A DNA stretch of 64,000 nt from an uncultured Lachnospiraceae bacterium (GTDB taxonomy: Bacteria > Bacillota > Clostridia > Lachnospirales > Lachnospiraceae), in the NCBI GenBank assembly GCA_910587105.1, contig CAJUMB010000012.1, positions 1 through 64,000 of the forward strand, read 5' to 3'. Shown piece by piece: positions 8,338-17,680 of this stretch (position 1 is the first letter of the stretch; the number at the start of each line of letters is the position of its first letter). A program made the position numbers and the translations under genes. The notes under the pieces are model-generated. The model searched no databases and was not told the origin of the DNA. It was given only the letters and a program-made list of their open reading frames with translations.

Positions 8338-9234
8338 GATAAATACATTCAAAACACCAATCAGAAGCCCAATCAGCGCCCCCAGATTTACAATGGTGTT
8401 CAGCTCATTTTTCATCACTGATAAAACCAGCTCTTCTACTTCTAACACATCCATCTGCCGCACTTTTTCTTCCACCATCTCGCGGATATGAAATTGTTCT
8501 GCAAAATCTGATACTTTTTTCTGCATGGCATGGGTATATGCCTGTTCTATGACAGTCCGCACCTGCTCCTGTTTCACACCCACGGTTTCTGCCAGCTCAT
8601 GGATTGTTTTCTGCTCCAGTGCCGCCGCCTGTTCATCAATCAGTGGGAAGATCCAGTCCCTTCCATTTTCCTGGACATAGCGTTCCACCCGTACACCAAT
8701 ATGGGATGTAAGACTCTCAATCAGGTCGTCACTTATGAGATTCTCAAAAAAGCTGCCCTTCAGCTTCTCTCCTACCACCCGTTTGCTTTCTTCATTCATC
8801 AGCTGGACAATATCCAGCTTCTCAATCCCTTCCAGCATTTTGTCACACAGCAGATTTTCCAGATGCTCTTTCTCTGCCATATAGTCAGCTGGAGGTATAT
8901 AGGCAGTCAGCAGTTCTTTAACCGGGGTATTTCTGTTCTGTTCGCTGGCAAGGGTATCCATAACAGTATCCACCACCGTCTTTTTTACAGAATCACTGAG
9001 AACAATTTTTTCCAAATCTTCTTTTGTCAAAAGGTTCTCACCCACGGCTTTGCCCAATGCACCGGCCAGCCTGTCCTTTCCTTTTGGTATGATTCCCGGG
9101 GTGAACGGAAGCCGGAAATTTCCGATTTTCACCTGGTGAAGCGGGCGGAACAGCATTTTTACTGCAATAAAGTTAGTGAAATAACCTATGACCGCTCCGA
9201 TTATGGGACCTGCTATGATTCTTATCGTGTCCAT
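8335..9234 (-). CDS. DUF445 family membrane-anchored protein
   Basis: The product (299 residues) belongs to DUF445 (YheB-like). The N-terminal hydrophobic stretch reads IIAGPIIGAVIGYFTNFIAV, followed by the family motif VKMLFRPLH and PFTPGIIPKGKDRLA. The middle is long, charged and helical, and a second hydrophobic stretch (LGALIGLLIGVLNVFI) closes the protein, giving an anchor at both ends. The ATG at 9234 is chosen because CAGGAGG lies 6 bases upstream. The open frame reaches 9306 without a ribosome site. The function of the family is unknown. The terminal codon is TAG supplied by the adjacent repeat element. Confidence 0.85.
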   Translation of the reverse strand: MDTIRIIAGPIIGAVIGYFTNFIAVKMLFRPLHQVKIGNFRLPFTPGIIPKGKDRLAGALGKAVGENLLTKEDLEKIVLSDSVKKTVVDTVMDTLASEQNRNTPVKELLTAYIPPADYMAEKEHLENLLCDKMLEGIEKLDIVQLMNEESKRVVGEKLKGSFFENLISDDLIESLTSHIGVRVERYVQENGRDWIFPLIDEQAAALEQKTIHELAETVGVKQEQVRTVIEQAYTHAMQKKVSDFAEQFHIREMVEEKVRQMDVLEVEELVLSVMKNELNTIVNLGALIGLLIGVLNVFI

Positions 9235-9368
9235 TTTATTCCTCCTGAGTACATTATTTGCCGTGTGTATACTTATATACATTTTATAACAAATTAACAC
9301 CTGCACATTTCCAGAACTTCTGTTCTCGGAACCGTACAGGTGTCATTTTATTTACTATATCAGCAGAA

Positions 9369-11189
9369 TCATTCTACTTCTGCAGATTCATTTGGATTCT
9401 GAGCCGCTGCTGCCTGCTGCAATGTCCTCTTTCTGTTTGCCGCTTCCAAAAGATCAGATCTCTTCTCTTCTTTCTGTGCTCTCAGTTCTTCTATGGTGGG
9501 ATATACAGAAGGTCTGCGGATATAACGGAAGCTTGCTGAATAAGCTTCGCCCACTGTAACACCATTCTGACTGCCGGAACAATGCACAGCAATCCAATCT
9601 CCGCTGCTGGATTTTCCTACCAGAATTCCCACATGGTTGTCACTGCCGGCTTCCGGCCCTCTCTGGAACACAAGGTCTCCGGCCTGTGCCTCATGGCCCT
9701 GAATGGTCTCTGCCTTATTCCACTGGTCTGACGTGCCGTGTCCTACCTGATCCTCCAGATTCGTATCCTGATAGCCATTATTAAATGCCCAGTCTACAAA
9801 ACCACTGCAGTCAAGCCCATAGGCACGGATTCGACCTGTGCTGGAATCACCTGCGGAGCTGACCTGAGCGGCACTTCCCCACCGGTCATCCCATCCCAGT
9901 ACGGAAGACTTGCCGCCCCAGAAATAGGCAACTTTTCCTACCAGGCTGTAACCTGCCTGAATAACAGCAACCCTTTCTTCTGACACTTCTTCCCCGGCAC
10001 TTTCTCGGATAAATCCTTTGGCCGCCGTAATAACTGCGCACAAAAGTGCACAGTCCTGGTCTGCGTACTTCTCCAGGATTTTTTCTTCGCGCTTTGTCAA
10101 TTCCCCGTGTTCTTCTATATAATCATCCACACGCATTCCTCTGTAATCTACCAGCGCAATATTCTTTTTATCTCTTTTCAGTTCATTCATCTCGGCAAAT
10201 ATGGCAGCCAGGTCATCCTTTGAAGATTTTCCCAGTTTGAAAGATTTCTTTCCCTCTCTGGTCTGCTGCATCACATAGACTGCCAGAATGTCCTGCCAAT
10301 TATGTACCAGATATCCGTCTTCTGCGTCTAATTTATTCGCTTTTAGAAACTCTTCCTCAATCTCATCCATCACGTCTTCGATGTCATTGCTGAAAGACAA
10401 TGAATAGTTGGATTTCAACTGATTCAGATAGAAGGTACGTCCTGCCTTCAGGTTCACCACATGGGTGCTGGAAGAGATTCTGGTAATCGGTCCATTAATC
10501 ACCTCAGGTTCTTCCTGCACCTGATTTTCAACATTTCCATCCGGCTCTTGGGGAATCTCTGTGGGGTTCTCACCAGGTTCTTCTCCTCCTGAATTTTTCA
10601 ACTGGCTCAATGCTTCTTCCGCTGCAACCAGAGTTCCATAATTGGTAACCTGTGCCTTCTGATCTTCACTCAGAGCCTCGTAAGCATTCCTTGCATTGGC
10701 GATGGCATTCTCACTGTCCAGTGTCACTGTACCGATGGCGTCGATGGCTGCAATCACCGCCTCCGCAGAAAATTCCAAATCTCCACCGCTATTGTCACCC
10801 GGCTGGTCGTCCCCTGGGTCAACAGGCAGTCCGTCAATATCGTCTTCACCTGGTATTGTGGTAGGCTTCGGCGCCGGTGTATCCGTGGGGTCCACTGGTT
10901 CAGGAGTGACGGTCTCTGTCGGGTCCGGAACCGGCGTCTCTGTGGGAACAACGGTGGGATCATCAGAAGGTTCTGGGGCAGGGGTAATCACCTCCTGTGT
11001 CCCTCCATCATCTACAGGTTCCTCTGTTATCTCCTCAGACATTGATACATTTTCTGAGGTACTTCCAATATCACTGGCAAATGTACTGAAACTGCTGGAA
11101 ATAACCATAGCTGAAATTAATGTTATGCACAACAGTTTCTTAACATAGTTGTTTTTCATTCCAAGACTCCCTTCTTTCTTAGTCCGCAT
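9369..11189 (-). CDS. Secreted NlpC/P60 peptidoglycan hydrolase
   Basis: This exported protein should cleave peptide stems of peptidoglycan. A signal peptide (KKLLCITLISAMVISSSFS...) is followed by a Thr/Pro/Glu-rich linker at about 50-130 (repeats like TPVPDPTET). Next come a helical repeat domain (AIDAIGTVTLDSENAI) at about 140-200, a helical middle region, and a C-terminal NlpC/P60 domain. The catalytic Cys461 lies in DCSGFVDW, with His519 in DNHVGIL and a third polar residue at His536 (AVHCSGS). The start at 11189 has GGGAGG close upstream. An ATG at 11159 with GGGAG would give a tighter signal peptide, and either may be used. It is a single-gene unit with its own promoter. Roles in cell separation or wall turnover are likely. 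Confidence 0.88.
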   Translation of the reverse strand: MRTKKEGSLGMKNNYVKKLLCITLISAMVISSSFSTFASDIGSTSENVSMSEEITEEPVDDGGTQEVITPAPEPSDDPTVVPTETPVPDPTETVTPEPVDPTDTPAPKPTTIPGEDDIDGLPVDPGDDQPGDNSGGDLEFSAEAVIAAIDAIGTVTLDSENAIANARNAYEALSEDQKAQVTNYGTLVAAEEALSQLKNSGGEEPGENPTEIPQEPDGNVENQVQEEPEVINGPITRISSSTHVVNLKAGRTFYLNQLKSNYSLSFSNDIEDVMDEIEEEFLKANKLDAEDGYLVHNWQDILAVYVMQQTREGKKSFKLGKSSKDDLAAIFAEMNELKRDKKNIALVDYRGMRVDDYIEEHGELTKREEKILEKYADQDCALLCAVITAAKGFIRESAGEEVSEERVAVIQAGYSLVGKVAYFWGGKSSVLGWDDRWGSAAQVSSAGDSSTGRIRAYGLDCSGFVDWAFNNGYQDTNLEDQVGHGTSDQWNKAETIQGHEAQAGDLVFQRGPEAGSDNHVGILVGKSSSGDWIAVHCSGSQNGVTVGEAYSASFRYIRRPSVYPTIEELRAQKEEKRSDLLEAANRKRTLQQAAAAQNPNESAEVE

Positions 11190-11254
11190 CTTACCTCCCT
11201 GCCTTTAGGCACGCTCTAAGATAAAAGCAACCCACTATCCATAATTATTTTTAT

Positions 11255-11283
11255 ATTCTAGCACAAAATAATATTGAAATCAA
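11255..11283 (-). promoter_or_regulatory. Promoter of the NlpC/P60 gene
   Basis: On the minus strand, TTGATT (11278-11283) and TAGAAT (11255-11260) are separated by 17 bases, about 65 bases before the start codon. Confidence 0.6.
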
Positions 11284-11324
11284 CCGCCCCAGGCACATGT
11301 CACGAAATTTTCACAAATAAAAAC

Positions 11325-11433
11325 AAGGAACTATAGGGAAATAACTGACACATATTGCGCAATATGCATCAGCTATTTTTCTACAGTTCCTAAAATGTGT
11401 CTGAAAACCAAAAACAATTTTCAGACACGCTCT
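11325..11433. repeat. Composite palindromic repeat between nifJ and the NlpC gene
   Basis: Two hairpins lie in tandem. The first has arms 11325-11348 and 11369-11391 (AAGGAACTATAGGGAAATAA and partner) around the perfect palindrome CATATTGCGCAATATG. The second has arms GTGTCTGAAAA (11397-11407) and TTTTCAGACAC (11418-11428), followed by GCTCT. Both motifs recur at 20.2 and 45.7 kb. There is no coding frame. Confidence 0.7.
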
Positions 11434-11444
11434 GATCAGTTAAC

Positions 11445-11472
11445 AGCGGGACAGGAACACTCCTGCCCCGCC
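11445..11472 (-). terminator. GC-rich hairpin after nifJ
   Basis: AGCGGGACAGGA and TCCTGCCCCGCC pair around ACAC, 12 bases after the nifJ stop. There is no strong T tract on the minus strand, so termination strength is uncertain. Confidence 0.5.
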
Positions 11473-11483
11473 ATTCCTCTTTT

Positions 11484-14400
11484 CTATTTTTCTGCGCTGT
11501 ACAAAGTAATCAGCTTTTTCAGATACTCATATCTTTCTTTTGCCTGTGCCTCTGACATATCAAACAATCTGGCTGCCTTCTCCGGGTTGGAACGTTTCAG
11601 GGAATTGTAACGCACCTCTCCGTCCAGGAAGTCCTGATAGCTTTCTGTGGGCTCTTTGCTGTCCAGAATGAAGGCGTCTTTTCCTTCTGCTTTCAGTGCA
11701 GGATTGTAGCGGAAGTTATGCCAGTAACCAGCCTTTACAGCCAGCTCTTCTTCTGTCTGCGCTTTGCTCATGCCTTTCTTGATACCATGATTGATACACG
11801 GAGCATAAGCGATGATCACAGATGGTCCCGGATAAGCCTCTGCCTCTGCGATGGCCTTCACTGTCTGGTTGAAATCTGCGCCCATGGCAACCTGTGCCAC
11901 ATATACATATCCATAGCTCATGGCAATGCTGGCCAGGTCTTTCTTCTTCACTTCCTTGCCGCCTGCTGCAAACTGGGCAATAGCACCTGTAGGGGTAGCT
12001 TTGGAAGACTGTCCGCCTGTGTTGGAGTACACTTCTGTATCAAATACCATGATATTGATATCTTTTCCGCTGGCAAGTACATGGTCCAGACCGCCGAATC
12101 CTATATCGTATGCCCAGCCGTCACCGCCAAAGATCCACTGGGATTTCTTACCCAGGAAGTCTTTCTGTTTCAGAATCTCCTGTGCTTTCTCACAGCCGCA
12201 TGCTTCCAGGGCTGCAACCAGTTTTTCTGTGGCCAGTCCGTTGGCGGCACCGTTCTCATAAGTATCCAGCCATTCTTTCGCTGCCGCTTTCACATCCTCA
12301 TTGGTTCCGTTGGCAGCAATGCCTTCCAGTTTTGTCTTCAATCCGCCGCGGACTGCGTTCTGAGCCAGAAGCATGCCATATCCAAACTCTGCCGCATCTT
12401 CAAAGAGAGAATTAGACCATGCAGGACCTCTGCCCTGGGCATTCACGGTATAAGGAGTGGACGGTGAGGAGTTGCCCCAGATTGAGGAACATCCTGTGGC
12501 ATTGGCAATATACATCCTGTCGCCGAACAGCTGGGTAATCAGTTTCGCATACGGTGTCTCTCCACATCCTGCACAGGCTCCTGAGAACTCCAGCAGCGGC
12601 CGTTTGAACTGGCTGCCTTTCACAGAGGCTTCTTTGAATTTCTCAAGCACATCTGCCTTTTGCTGTACTTCTTCCACACCATAATTGAAATATTTCTGCT
12701 GGCCTGCGTTGGCCTCCATGTTTTCCATAGCAAGGGCTTTTGCACCTTTCTTGCCTGGACACACGTTGGCACAGGAACCACATCCAGTACAGTCGTAAGC
12801 TGACACTACAATGGCAAACTTATAGGAATCCATTCCAGTCATAGGAATCATCTGCATGCCTTCCGGTGCTTTCGCTGCTTCTTCCTCACTCAGTGCCACA
12901 GGACGGATAACTGCATGGGGACATACATAAGCACAGCGGTTACACTGGATACAGTTTTCTGGTTTCCATACCGGGATATCTACAGCGATTCCACGTTTTT
13001 CGTAGGCAGATGCTCCGGAGGGAGTACTTCCATCCACATAATCGCAGAATGCAGATACCGGAAGACTGTTTCCTTCCTGGGCATTTACCTTCACCTGAAT
13101 ATTGTTGACGAATTCCACTACGTCTTTTCTGCCGTGTTCTGCATGGGCTGCTGCCAGTCCTTCATCAGCGGCGTTCTTCCAGCTTTCTGGAACCTGGATT
13201 TCTTCCACCTGTTTTGCACCGGCATCGATGGCATCATAGTTCATCTGCACAATGGCATCGCCTTTTCTGCCGTAGGTAGCTTTTGCTGCAGCTTTCATCA
13301 GGTCAATGGCCTGTTCTTCCGGAATGATATTGGCCAGTTTAAAGAAAGCAGACTGGAGTACAGTGTTGATGCGGCCGCCCAGACCGATGTCTTTTCCAAT
13401 GCGGATACCGTCAATCACATAGAACTTAATTCCATGATTTGCAATAAATGCTTTTACCTGTCCGGGAAGGTGCTGTTCCAGACCTGCCATATCCCATGGA
13501 CAGTTCAGAAGGAATGTTCCGCCGTCCACCAGCTCCTGCACCATATTGTACTTATTTACATAAGAAGGATTGTGGCAGGCCACGAAATCCGCTTTATGGA
13601 TCAGATATGTGGACTTAATGGGCTTTTTACCAAATCTCAGATGAGACATGGTCACACCGCCGGACTTCTTGGAATCATAATCAAAATATGCCTGGGCATA
13701 CATATCTGTGTTATCACCGATGATCTTAATGGAGTTTTTGTTGGCACCCACAGTACCGTCGGCACCCAGTCCCCAGAACTTGCAGTTGATGGTTCCTTCC
13801 GGCGTGGTTACCAGCGGAGTGCCGGTTTCCAGTGACAGATGGGTCACATCGTCCACGATACCAATGGTAAACGGTGTCTTAGCACTGTTGTCATACACAG
13901 CAACAATCTGTGCAGGTGTGGTATCTTTGGAACCAAGGCCGTAGCGTCCGGTAAAGATCGGTGTGTCATTGAAAGCGGTTCCTTTCAGAGCTGCAACCAC
14001 ATCCAAATATAATGGCTCACCCAATGCACCCGGCTCTTTGGTCCGGTCCAGCACGGTGATTTGTTTTACAGAAGCCGGGATTGCTTCCACCAGAGCTTTT
14101 GCTGAGAATGGTCTGTACAGACGTACTTTCACCACGCCCACTTTTCTGCCTGCTGCCAGAAGATAATCAATGGTCTCCTCAATGGTATCACAGACAGAGC
14201 CCATGGCAATGATCACATGCTCAGCATCCGGTGCACCATAGTAATTGAATAATTTGTAATTGGTACCGATCTTGGCATTTACTTTGTCCATATATTCCTG
14301 TACGATAGCGGGAAGTGCATCGTAGTAAGAATTACATGCCTCTCTTGCCTGGAAGAAGATATCCGGATTCTGCGCAGAACCTCTCTGACAGGGGTGGTTG

Positions 14401-15029
14401 GGATTCAGCGCGTGATTGCGGAATGCATCCACAGCGTCCTGGTCCACCAGTTCTGCCAGATCCTCGTAATCCCAGGTCTCAATTTTCTGAATTTCGTGGG
14501 AAGTCCTGAAACCGTCAAAGAAATTGATAAAAGGAACTTTCCCTTTAATGGCGGCACAATGGGCCACAGGAGTCAGGTCCATAACTTCCTGAACACTGGA
14601 CTCACAGAGCATAGCTGCCCCGGTCTGGCGGCACGCATAAACATCAGAGTGGTCGCCGAAAATGGAAAGTGCATGGCTTGCCAGTGCACGGGCTGATACG
14701 TTAAACACGCCCGGAAGCTGCTCACCAGCGATTTTATAAAGATTAGGAATCATCAACAGCAGTCCCTGGGATGCTGTATATGTGGTGGTGAGTGCACCTG
14801 CTGACAGAGAACCGTGTACCGCACCGGCAGCTCCTGCCTCTGACTGCATCTCTGTTACCTGAACTTCCTGTCCAAAGATGTTCTTCCTTCCCTGTGTGGC
14901 CCATTCATCCGTAGCTTCTGCCATAACGGAAGAAGGGGTAATGGGATAAATAGCTGCTACATCGGAATATGCGTAAGACGCATGGGCAGCAGCATGGTTT
15001 CCATCCATGGTTTTCATCTTTCTTGCCAT
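11484..15029 (-). CDS. nifJ: Pyruvate:ferredoxin (flavodoxin) oxidoreductase
   Basis: This single-chain homodimeric enzyme oxidises pyruvate with CoA to acetyl-CoA and CO2 and reduces ferredoxin. It is central to anaerobic energy metabolism. Length is 1181 residues, normal for the fused form. The N-terminal pyrimidine-binding domain starts KTMDGNHAAAHASYAYSDV, with the gamma domain and CoA-binding region following. A ferredoxin-like insert near 690-760 carries two 4Fe-4S motifs (CIQCNRCAYVC and CTGCGSCANVC). The C-terminal thiamine diphosphate domain has another cysteine set (GACAGCGE), GDGWAYDIG at about 967 and NTGGQSSKATPTGA. AAGGAGG precedes the ATG at good spacing. It is transcribed alone, with an Rrf2 regulator gene just upstream in the same direction. 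Confidence 0.97.
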   Translation of the reverse strand: MARKMKTMDGNHAAAHASYAYSDVAAIYPITPSSVMAEATDEWATQGRKNIFGQEVQVTEMQSEAGAAGAVHGSLSAGALTTTYTASQGLLLMIPNLYKIAGEQLPGVFNVSARALASHALSIFGDHSDVYACRQTGAAMLCESSVQEVMDLTPVAHCAAIKGKVPFINFFDGFRTSHEIQKIETWDYEDLAELVDQDAVDAFRNHALNPNHPCQRGSAQNPDIFFQAREACNSYYDALPAIVQEYMDKVNAKIGTNYKLFNYYGAPDAEHVIIAMGSVCDTIEETIDYLLAAGRKVGVVKVRLYRPFSAKALVEAIPASVKQITVLDRTKEPGALGEPLYLDVVAALKGTAFNDTPIFTGRYGLGSKDTTPAQIVAVYDNSAKTPFTIGIVDDVTHLSLETGTPLVTTPEGTINCKFWGLGADGTVGANKNSIKIIGDNTDMYAQAYFDYDSKKSGGVTMSHLRFGKKPIKSTYLIHKADFVACHNPSYVNKYNMVQELVDGGTFLLNCPWDMAGLEQHLPGQVKAFIANHGIKFYVIDGIRIGKDIGLGGRINTVLQSAFFKLANIIPEEQAIDLMKAAAKATYGRKGDAIVQMNYDAIDAGAKQVEEIQVPESWKNAADEGLAAAHAEHGRKDVVEFVNNIQVKVNAQEGNSLPVSAFCDYVDGSTPSGASAYEKRGIAVDIPVWKPENCIQCNRCAYVCPHAVIRPVALSEEEAAKAPEGMQMIPMTGMDSYKFAIVVSAYDCTGCGSCANVCPGKKGAKALAMENMEANAGQQKYFNYGVEEVQQKADVLEKFKEASVKGSQFKRPLLEFSGACAGCGETPYAKLITQLFGDRMYIANATGCSSIWGNSSPSTPYTVNAQGRGPAWSNSLFEDAAEFGYGMLLAQNAVRGGLKTKLEGIAANGTNEDVKAAAKEWLDTYENGAANGLATEKLVAALEACGCEKAQEILKQKDFLGKKSQWIFGGDGWAYDIGFGGLDHVLASGKDINIMVFDTEVYSNTGGQSSKATPTGAIAQFAAGGKEVKKKDLASIAMSYGYVYVAQVAMGADFNQTVKAIAEAEAYPGPSVIIAYAPCINHGIKKGMSKAQTEEELAVKAGYWHNFRYNPALKAEGKDAFILDSKEPTESYQDFLDGEVRYNSLKRSNPEKAARLFDMSEAQAKERYEYLKKLITLYSAEK

Positions 15030-15115
15030 TCGTATTTCCTCCTTAGAAAATAATCAGTAAATTCTATAATTTGGTAATCCATTTTTATCCGGCTGTAATA
15101 TCAGCCTATAAGGTG

Positions 15116-15144
15116 ATGATACCATATTTTAGGAAATGTGTCTA
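15116..15144 (-). promoter_or_regulatory. Probable nifJ promoter
   Basis: On the minus strand, TAGACA (15139-15144) and TATCAT (15116-15121) are 17 bases apart. The leader between it and nifJ contains a small hairpin (GGCTG/CAGCC, about 15091-15105). Confidence 0.5.
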
Positions 15145-15163
15145 TGAAGTTTGCACCATTTTC

Positions 15164-15583
15164 TTACTGCTCATGGTTTAAAATATTTTCCAGAGACTCT
15201 TCCGACAGTAAATCCCACAGTTTCTTCTGAATCGACGCCAGCTTTCGATGTACCTGGCAGGGCTTTCCCCCTGCACCATTGCGGCTGCAGGGCTTTCCCG
15301 GGTCCATACAGTCTACAAGATACATATCCGGATCAATGGCCTGGTACACGTCCAGCAGCGTAATCTGGCTGGTGGGCCTTTCCAGCGCATAACCGCCGTG
15401 GACACCGCGGAATCCTTTCACAATCTGGGCTGCCTGCAGTTTCTTTAATATTTTATAAGCAAAAGGGGACGTTAATTCTTCTCTTTTACAGATTTCCCCC
15501 ACACTGAGCCGTTTCTCACCTTCCAATGCCCGGATCACCCGGACCGCATAATCACATTCCCTGGTAATATACATCCTGTCCAT
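15164..15583 (-). CDS. Rrf2-family transcriptional regulator with three-cysteine cluster
   Basis: The product (139 residues) is an Rrf2-type winged-helix regulator. The N-terminal MYITRECDYAVRVIRAL and the wing segment GVHGGYALERP are characteristic. The C-terminal region has DCMDPGKPC ... GKPC, three cysteines placed like the iron-sulfur ligands of IscR/NsrR, so it may sense iron-sulfur status, redox or nitric oxide. It lies directly upstream of nifJ in the same direction, so control of this iron-sulfur enzyme is a reasonable inference. AGGAGG lies 6 bases before the ATG. No isc or suf genes adjoin it. Confidence 0.88.
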   Translation of the reverse strand: MDRMYITRECDYAVRVIRALEGEKRLSVGEICKREELTSPFAYKILKKLQAAQIVKGFRGVHGGYALERPTSQITLLDVYQAIDPDMYLVDCMDPGKPCSRNGAGGKPCQVHRKLASIQKKLWDLLSEESLENILNHEQ

Positions 15584-15651
15584 TTCCTCCTGTATTACTC
15601 AAGATATTCCCGGAAATTTCCTTATTCACCGGATACCAAATACAATTACTT

Positions 15652-15812
15652 AGGGAACTGTATGTAAATAGTCTATGCCATCTGCTTGTCTTTTCTTTAG
15701 ACAGCGCCCGCCCAAAATCAGTTACACAGCCCGCTATGCGCCTGATTTTGGGCGGACACTCTCAGAGAAAAATCCGGCGCACCTGTCACAGGTTATTTAC
15801 ATACAGTTCCCT
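15652..15812. repeat. Large palindromic intergenic repeat (about 160 bp)
   Basis: The outer arms GGGAACTGTATGTAAATA (15653-15670) and its exact complement (15794-15811) enclose an inner inverted repeat (GCCCGCCCAAAATCAG and CTGATTTTGGGCGGA). There is no coding frame. It fills most of the 370-base gap between the Rrf2 gene and the ABC-F gene. The GGAACTGTA motif is shared with the repeats at 11.4 and 45.7 kb. Confidence 0.75.
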
Positions 15813-15875
15813 CTGATAAATATATCAACCCTTCGCAATTCAGTCAAGTTTTAAATTTGAAAAGAAAATTAAGAC

Positions 15876-15903
15876 TTGCATATTCTGCGATTTACGGTAA
15901 AAT
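15876..15903 (+). promoter_or_regulatory. Promoter of the ABC-F gene
   Basis: TTGCAT at 15876-15881 and TAAAAT at 15898-15903 are 16 bases apart, about 50 bases before the start codon. Confidence 0.6.
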
Positions 15904-15954
15904 AGGTTAGAGTATGTGGAAACACTAAAATATAGAAATGAATGAGGTTTGTGT

Positions 15955-17586
15955 ATGATTTCAGCAAATAACATCACTTTACGCATCGGGAAAAAAGCTC
16001 TGTTTGAGGACGTCAATATAAAATTCACCGAGGGAAACTGCTACGGCTTAATCGGAGCAAACGGAGCCGGAAAATCCACATTTTTGAAAATTCTCTCCGG
16101 ACAGTTGGATTCCACCAAAGGAGACGTGTCCATCACCCCCGGACAGCGCCTGTCTTTCCTCCAGCAGGACCATTTCAAATACGATGAATACCAGGTTCTG
16201 GATACGGTGATTATGGGCAACAAGCGCCTTTACGATGTAAGAAATGAAAAGGAAGCCATCTATGCCAAGGAAGACTTCACAGACGATGACGGAATCCGTG
16301 CCAGCGAGCTGGAGGCGGAGTTTGCAGAGATGAACGGATGGGAAGCCGAATCCGACGCCTCGTCCCTGCTGAACGGGCTGGGTGTAACCACTGAATACCA
16401 CGACTCCCTGATGAAAAATCTGGAGGGAAATCTGAAAGTAAAAGTACTGCTGGCCCAGGCATTATTCGGCAATCCGGACATTCTGCTTTTGGATGAGCCC
16501 ACCAACCACCTGGATTTGAATGCTATTGAATGGCTGGAAGAGTTTTTGATTGATTTTTCCAACACCGTAATTGTCGTGTCCCACGACCGGTATTTTCTGA
16601 ACAAAGTCTGCACCCACACCGCAGACATTGATTATGGAAAAATCCAGCTCTATGCAGGAAACTATGATTTCTGGTATGAGTCCAGCCAGCTTCTGATCAA
16701 ACAGATGAAAGAAGCCAATAAGAAAAAAGAAGAAAAGATCAAAGAGCTGCAGGAATTTATCTCCCGGTTCAGCGCCAATGCCTCCAAGTCCAGACAGGCC
16801 ACTTCCCGTAAGCGGGCACTGGAAAAGATTCAGCTGGACGAAATGCGTCCCTCCAGCCGGAAGTATCCTTATATCGACTTTAGGCCCAACCGGGAAATCG
16901 GCAACGAAGTGCTTATGGTAGAAAATCTCTCCAAAACCGTGGATGGTGAAAAAATCCTGGATAACCTCACATTCACCCTGGGCCATGACGATAAAGTGGC
17001 TTTCGTAGGTTCCAATGAGAGGGCAAAAACGCTCCTGTTCCAGATTCTCATGGGAGAAGAAGAACCGGATGAGGGAACTTATAAATGGGGAATCACCACC
17101 TCCCGCTCCTATTTTCCCAAAGACAGCACAGCAGAATTTGACAACGATTTAACTATCGCCGATTGGCTCACCCAATATTCAGAGATCAAAGACGCCACCT
17201 ATGTGAGAGGTTTCCTTGGGCGGATGTTATTTGCCGGGGAAGACGGGGTGAAGAAGGTGAAAGTTCTCTCCGGAGGCGAGAAAGTCCGCTGTCTCCTCTC
17301 CAAGATGATGATATCCGGTTCCAATATCCTGATTCTGGATGAACCCACCAATCATCTGGATATGGAAGCTATCACCGCATTGAACAACGGACTGATCAAA
17401 TTCCCGGGGGTAATCCTGTTCGCCTCCCATGACCATCAGTTCGTACAGACAACTGCCAACCGTATCATGGAGATTTTGCCTGACGGTACTTTAGTAGATA
17501 AGATCACCACCTACGATGAATATCTGGCCAGCGACGAAATGGCTAAGAAACGTCATGTATATACCCTGAAAGAAGTAGATAATTAA
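15955..17586 (+). CDS. ABC-F family ATPase (YkpA/YbiT-like)
   Basis: This soluble protein has two ABC nucleotide-binding domains and no membrane segment, the ABC-F class that acts on ribosomes (translation factors or antibiotic-protection proteins). The first domain has Walker A GANGAGKST and Walker B ILLLDEPTNHLD. The inter-domain linker (about 240-300) is charged and helical (KEANKKKEEKIKELQEF). The second domain has LSGGEKVR and ILILDEPTNHLD, but its Walker A is degenerate (VGSNERAKTLL), and the first-domain signature reads NLEGNLKVK instead of LSGG. From memory this pattern resembles B. subtilis YkpA, a housekeeping type, so drug resistance is less likely. The ATG at 15955 follows TGAGG. 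The length of 543 fits. Confidence 0.88.
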   Translation: MISANNITLRIGKKALFEDVNIKFTEGNCYGLIGANGAGKSTFLKILSGQLDSTKGDVSITPGQRLSFLQQDHFKYDEYQVLDTVIMGNKRLYDVRNEKEAIYAKEDFTDDDGIRASELEAEFAEMNGWEAESDASSLLNGLGVTTEYHDSLMKNLEGNLKVKVLLAQALFGNPDILLLDEPTNHLDLNAIEWLEEFLIDFSNTVIVVSHDRYFLNKVCTHTADIDYGKIQLYAGNYDFWYESSQLLIKQMKEANKKKEEKIKELQEFISRFSANASKSRQATSRKRALEKIQLDEMRPSSRKYPYIDFRPNREIGNEVLMVENLSKTVDGEKILDNLTFTLGHDDKVAFVGSNERAKTLLFQILMGEEEPDEGTYKWGITTSRSYFPKDSTAEFDNDLTIADWLTQYSEIKDATYVRGFLGRMLFAGEDGVKKVKVLSGGEKVRCLLSKMMISGSNILILDEPTNHLDMEAITALNNGLIKFPGVILFASHDHQFVQTTANRIMEILPDGTLVDKITTYDEYLASDEMAKKRHVYTLKEVDN

Positions 17587-17680
17587 GAACCGTTTCTGGC
17601 ATTGGTGATAAACGGCAATGAATAAGGGGCTGCAGGAAGACCGGCCCTTTCCCTTACAGTCACAGAATCCGCTTCTTCCG

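Noticed and set aside
10800..11000. Low-complexity stretch as a DNA repeat
   Set aside because: It is the Thr/Pro/Glu linker of the NlpC/P60 protein, in frame and typical for wall proteins.
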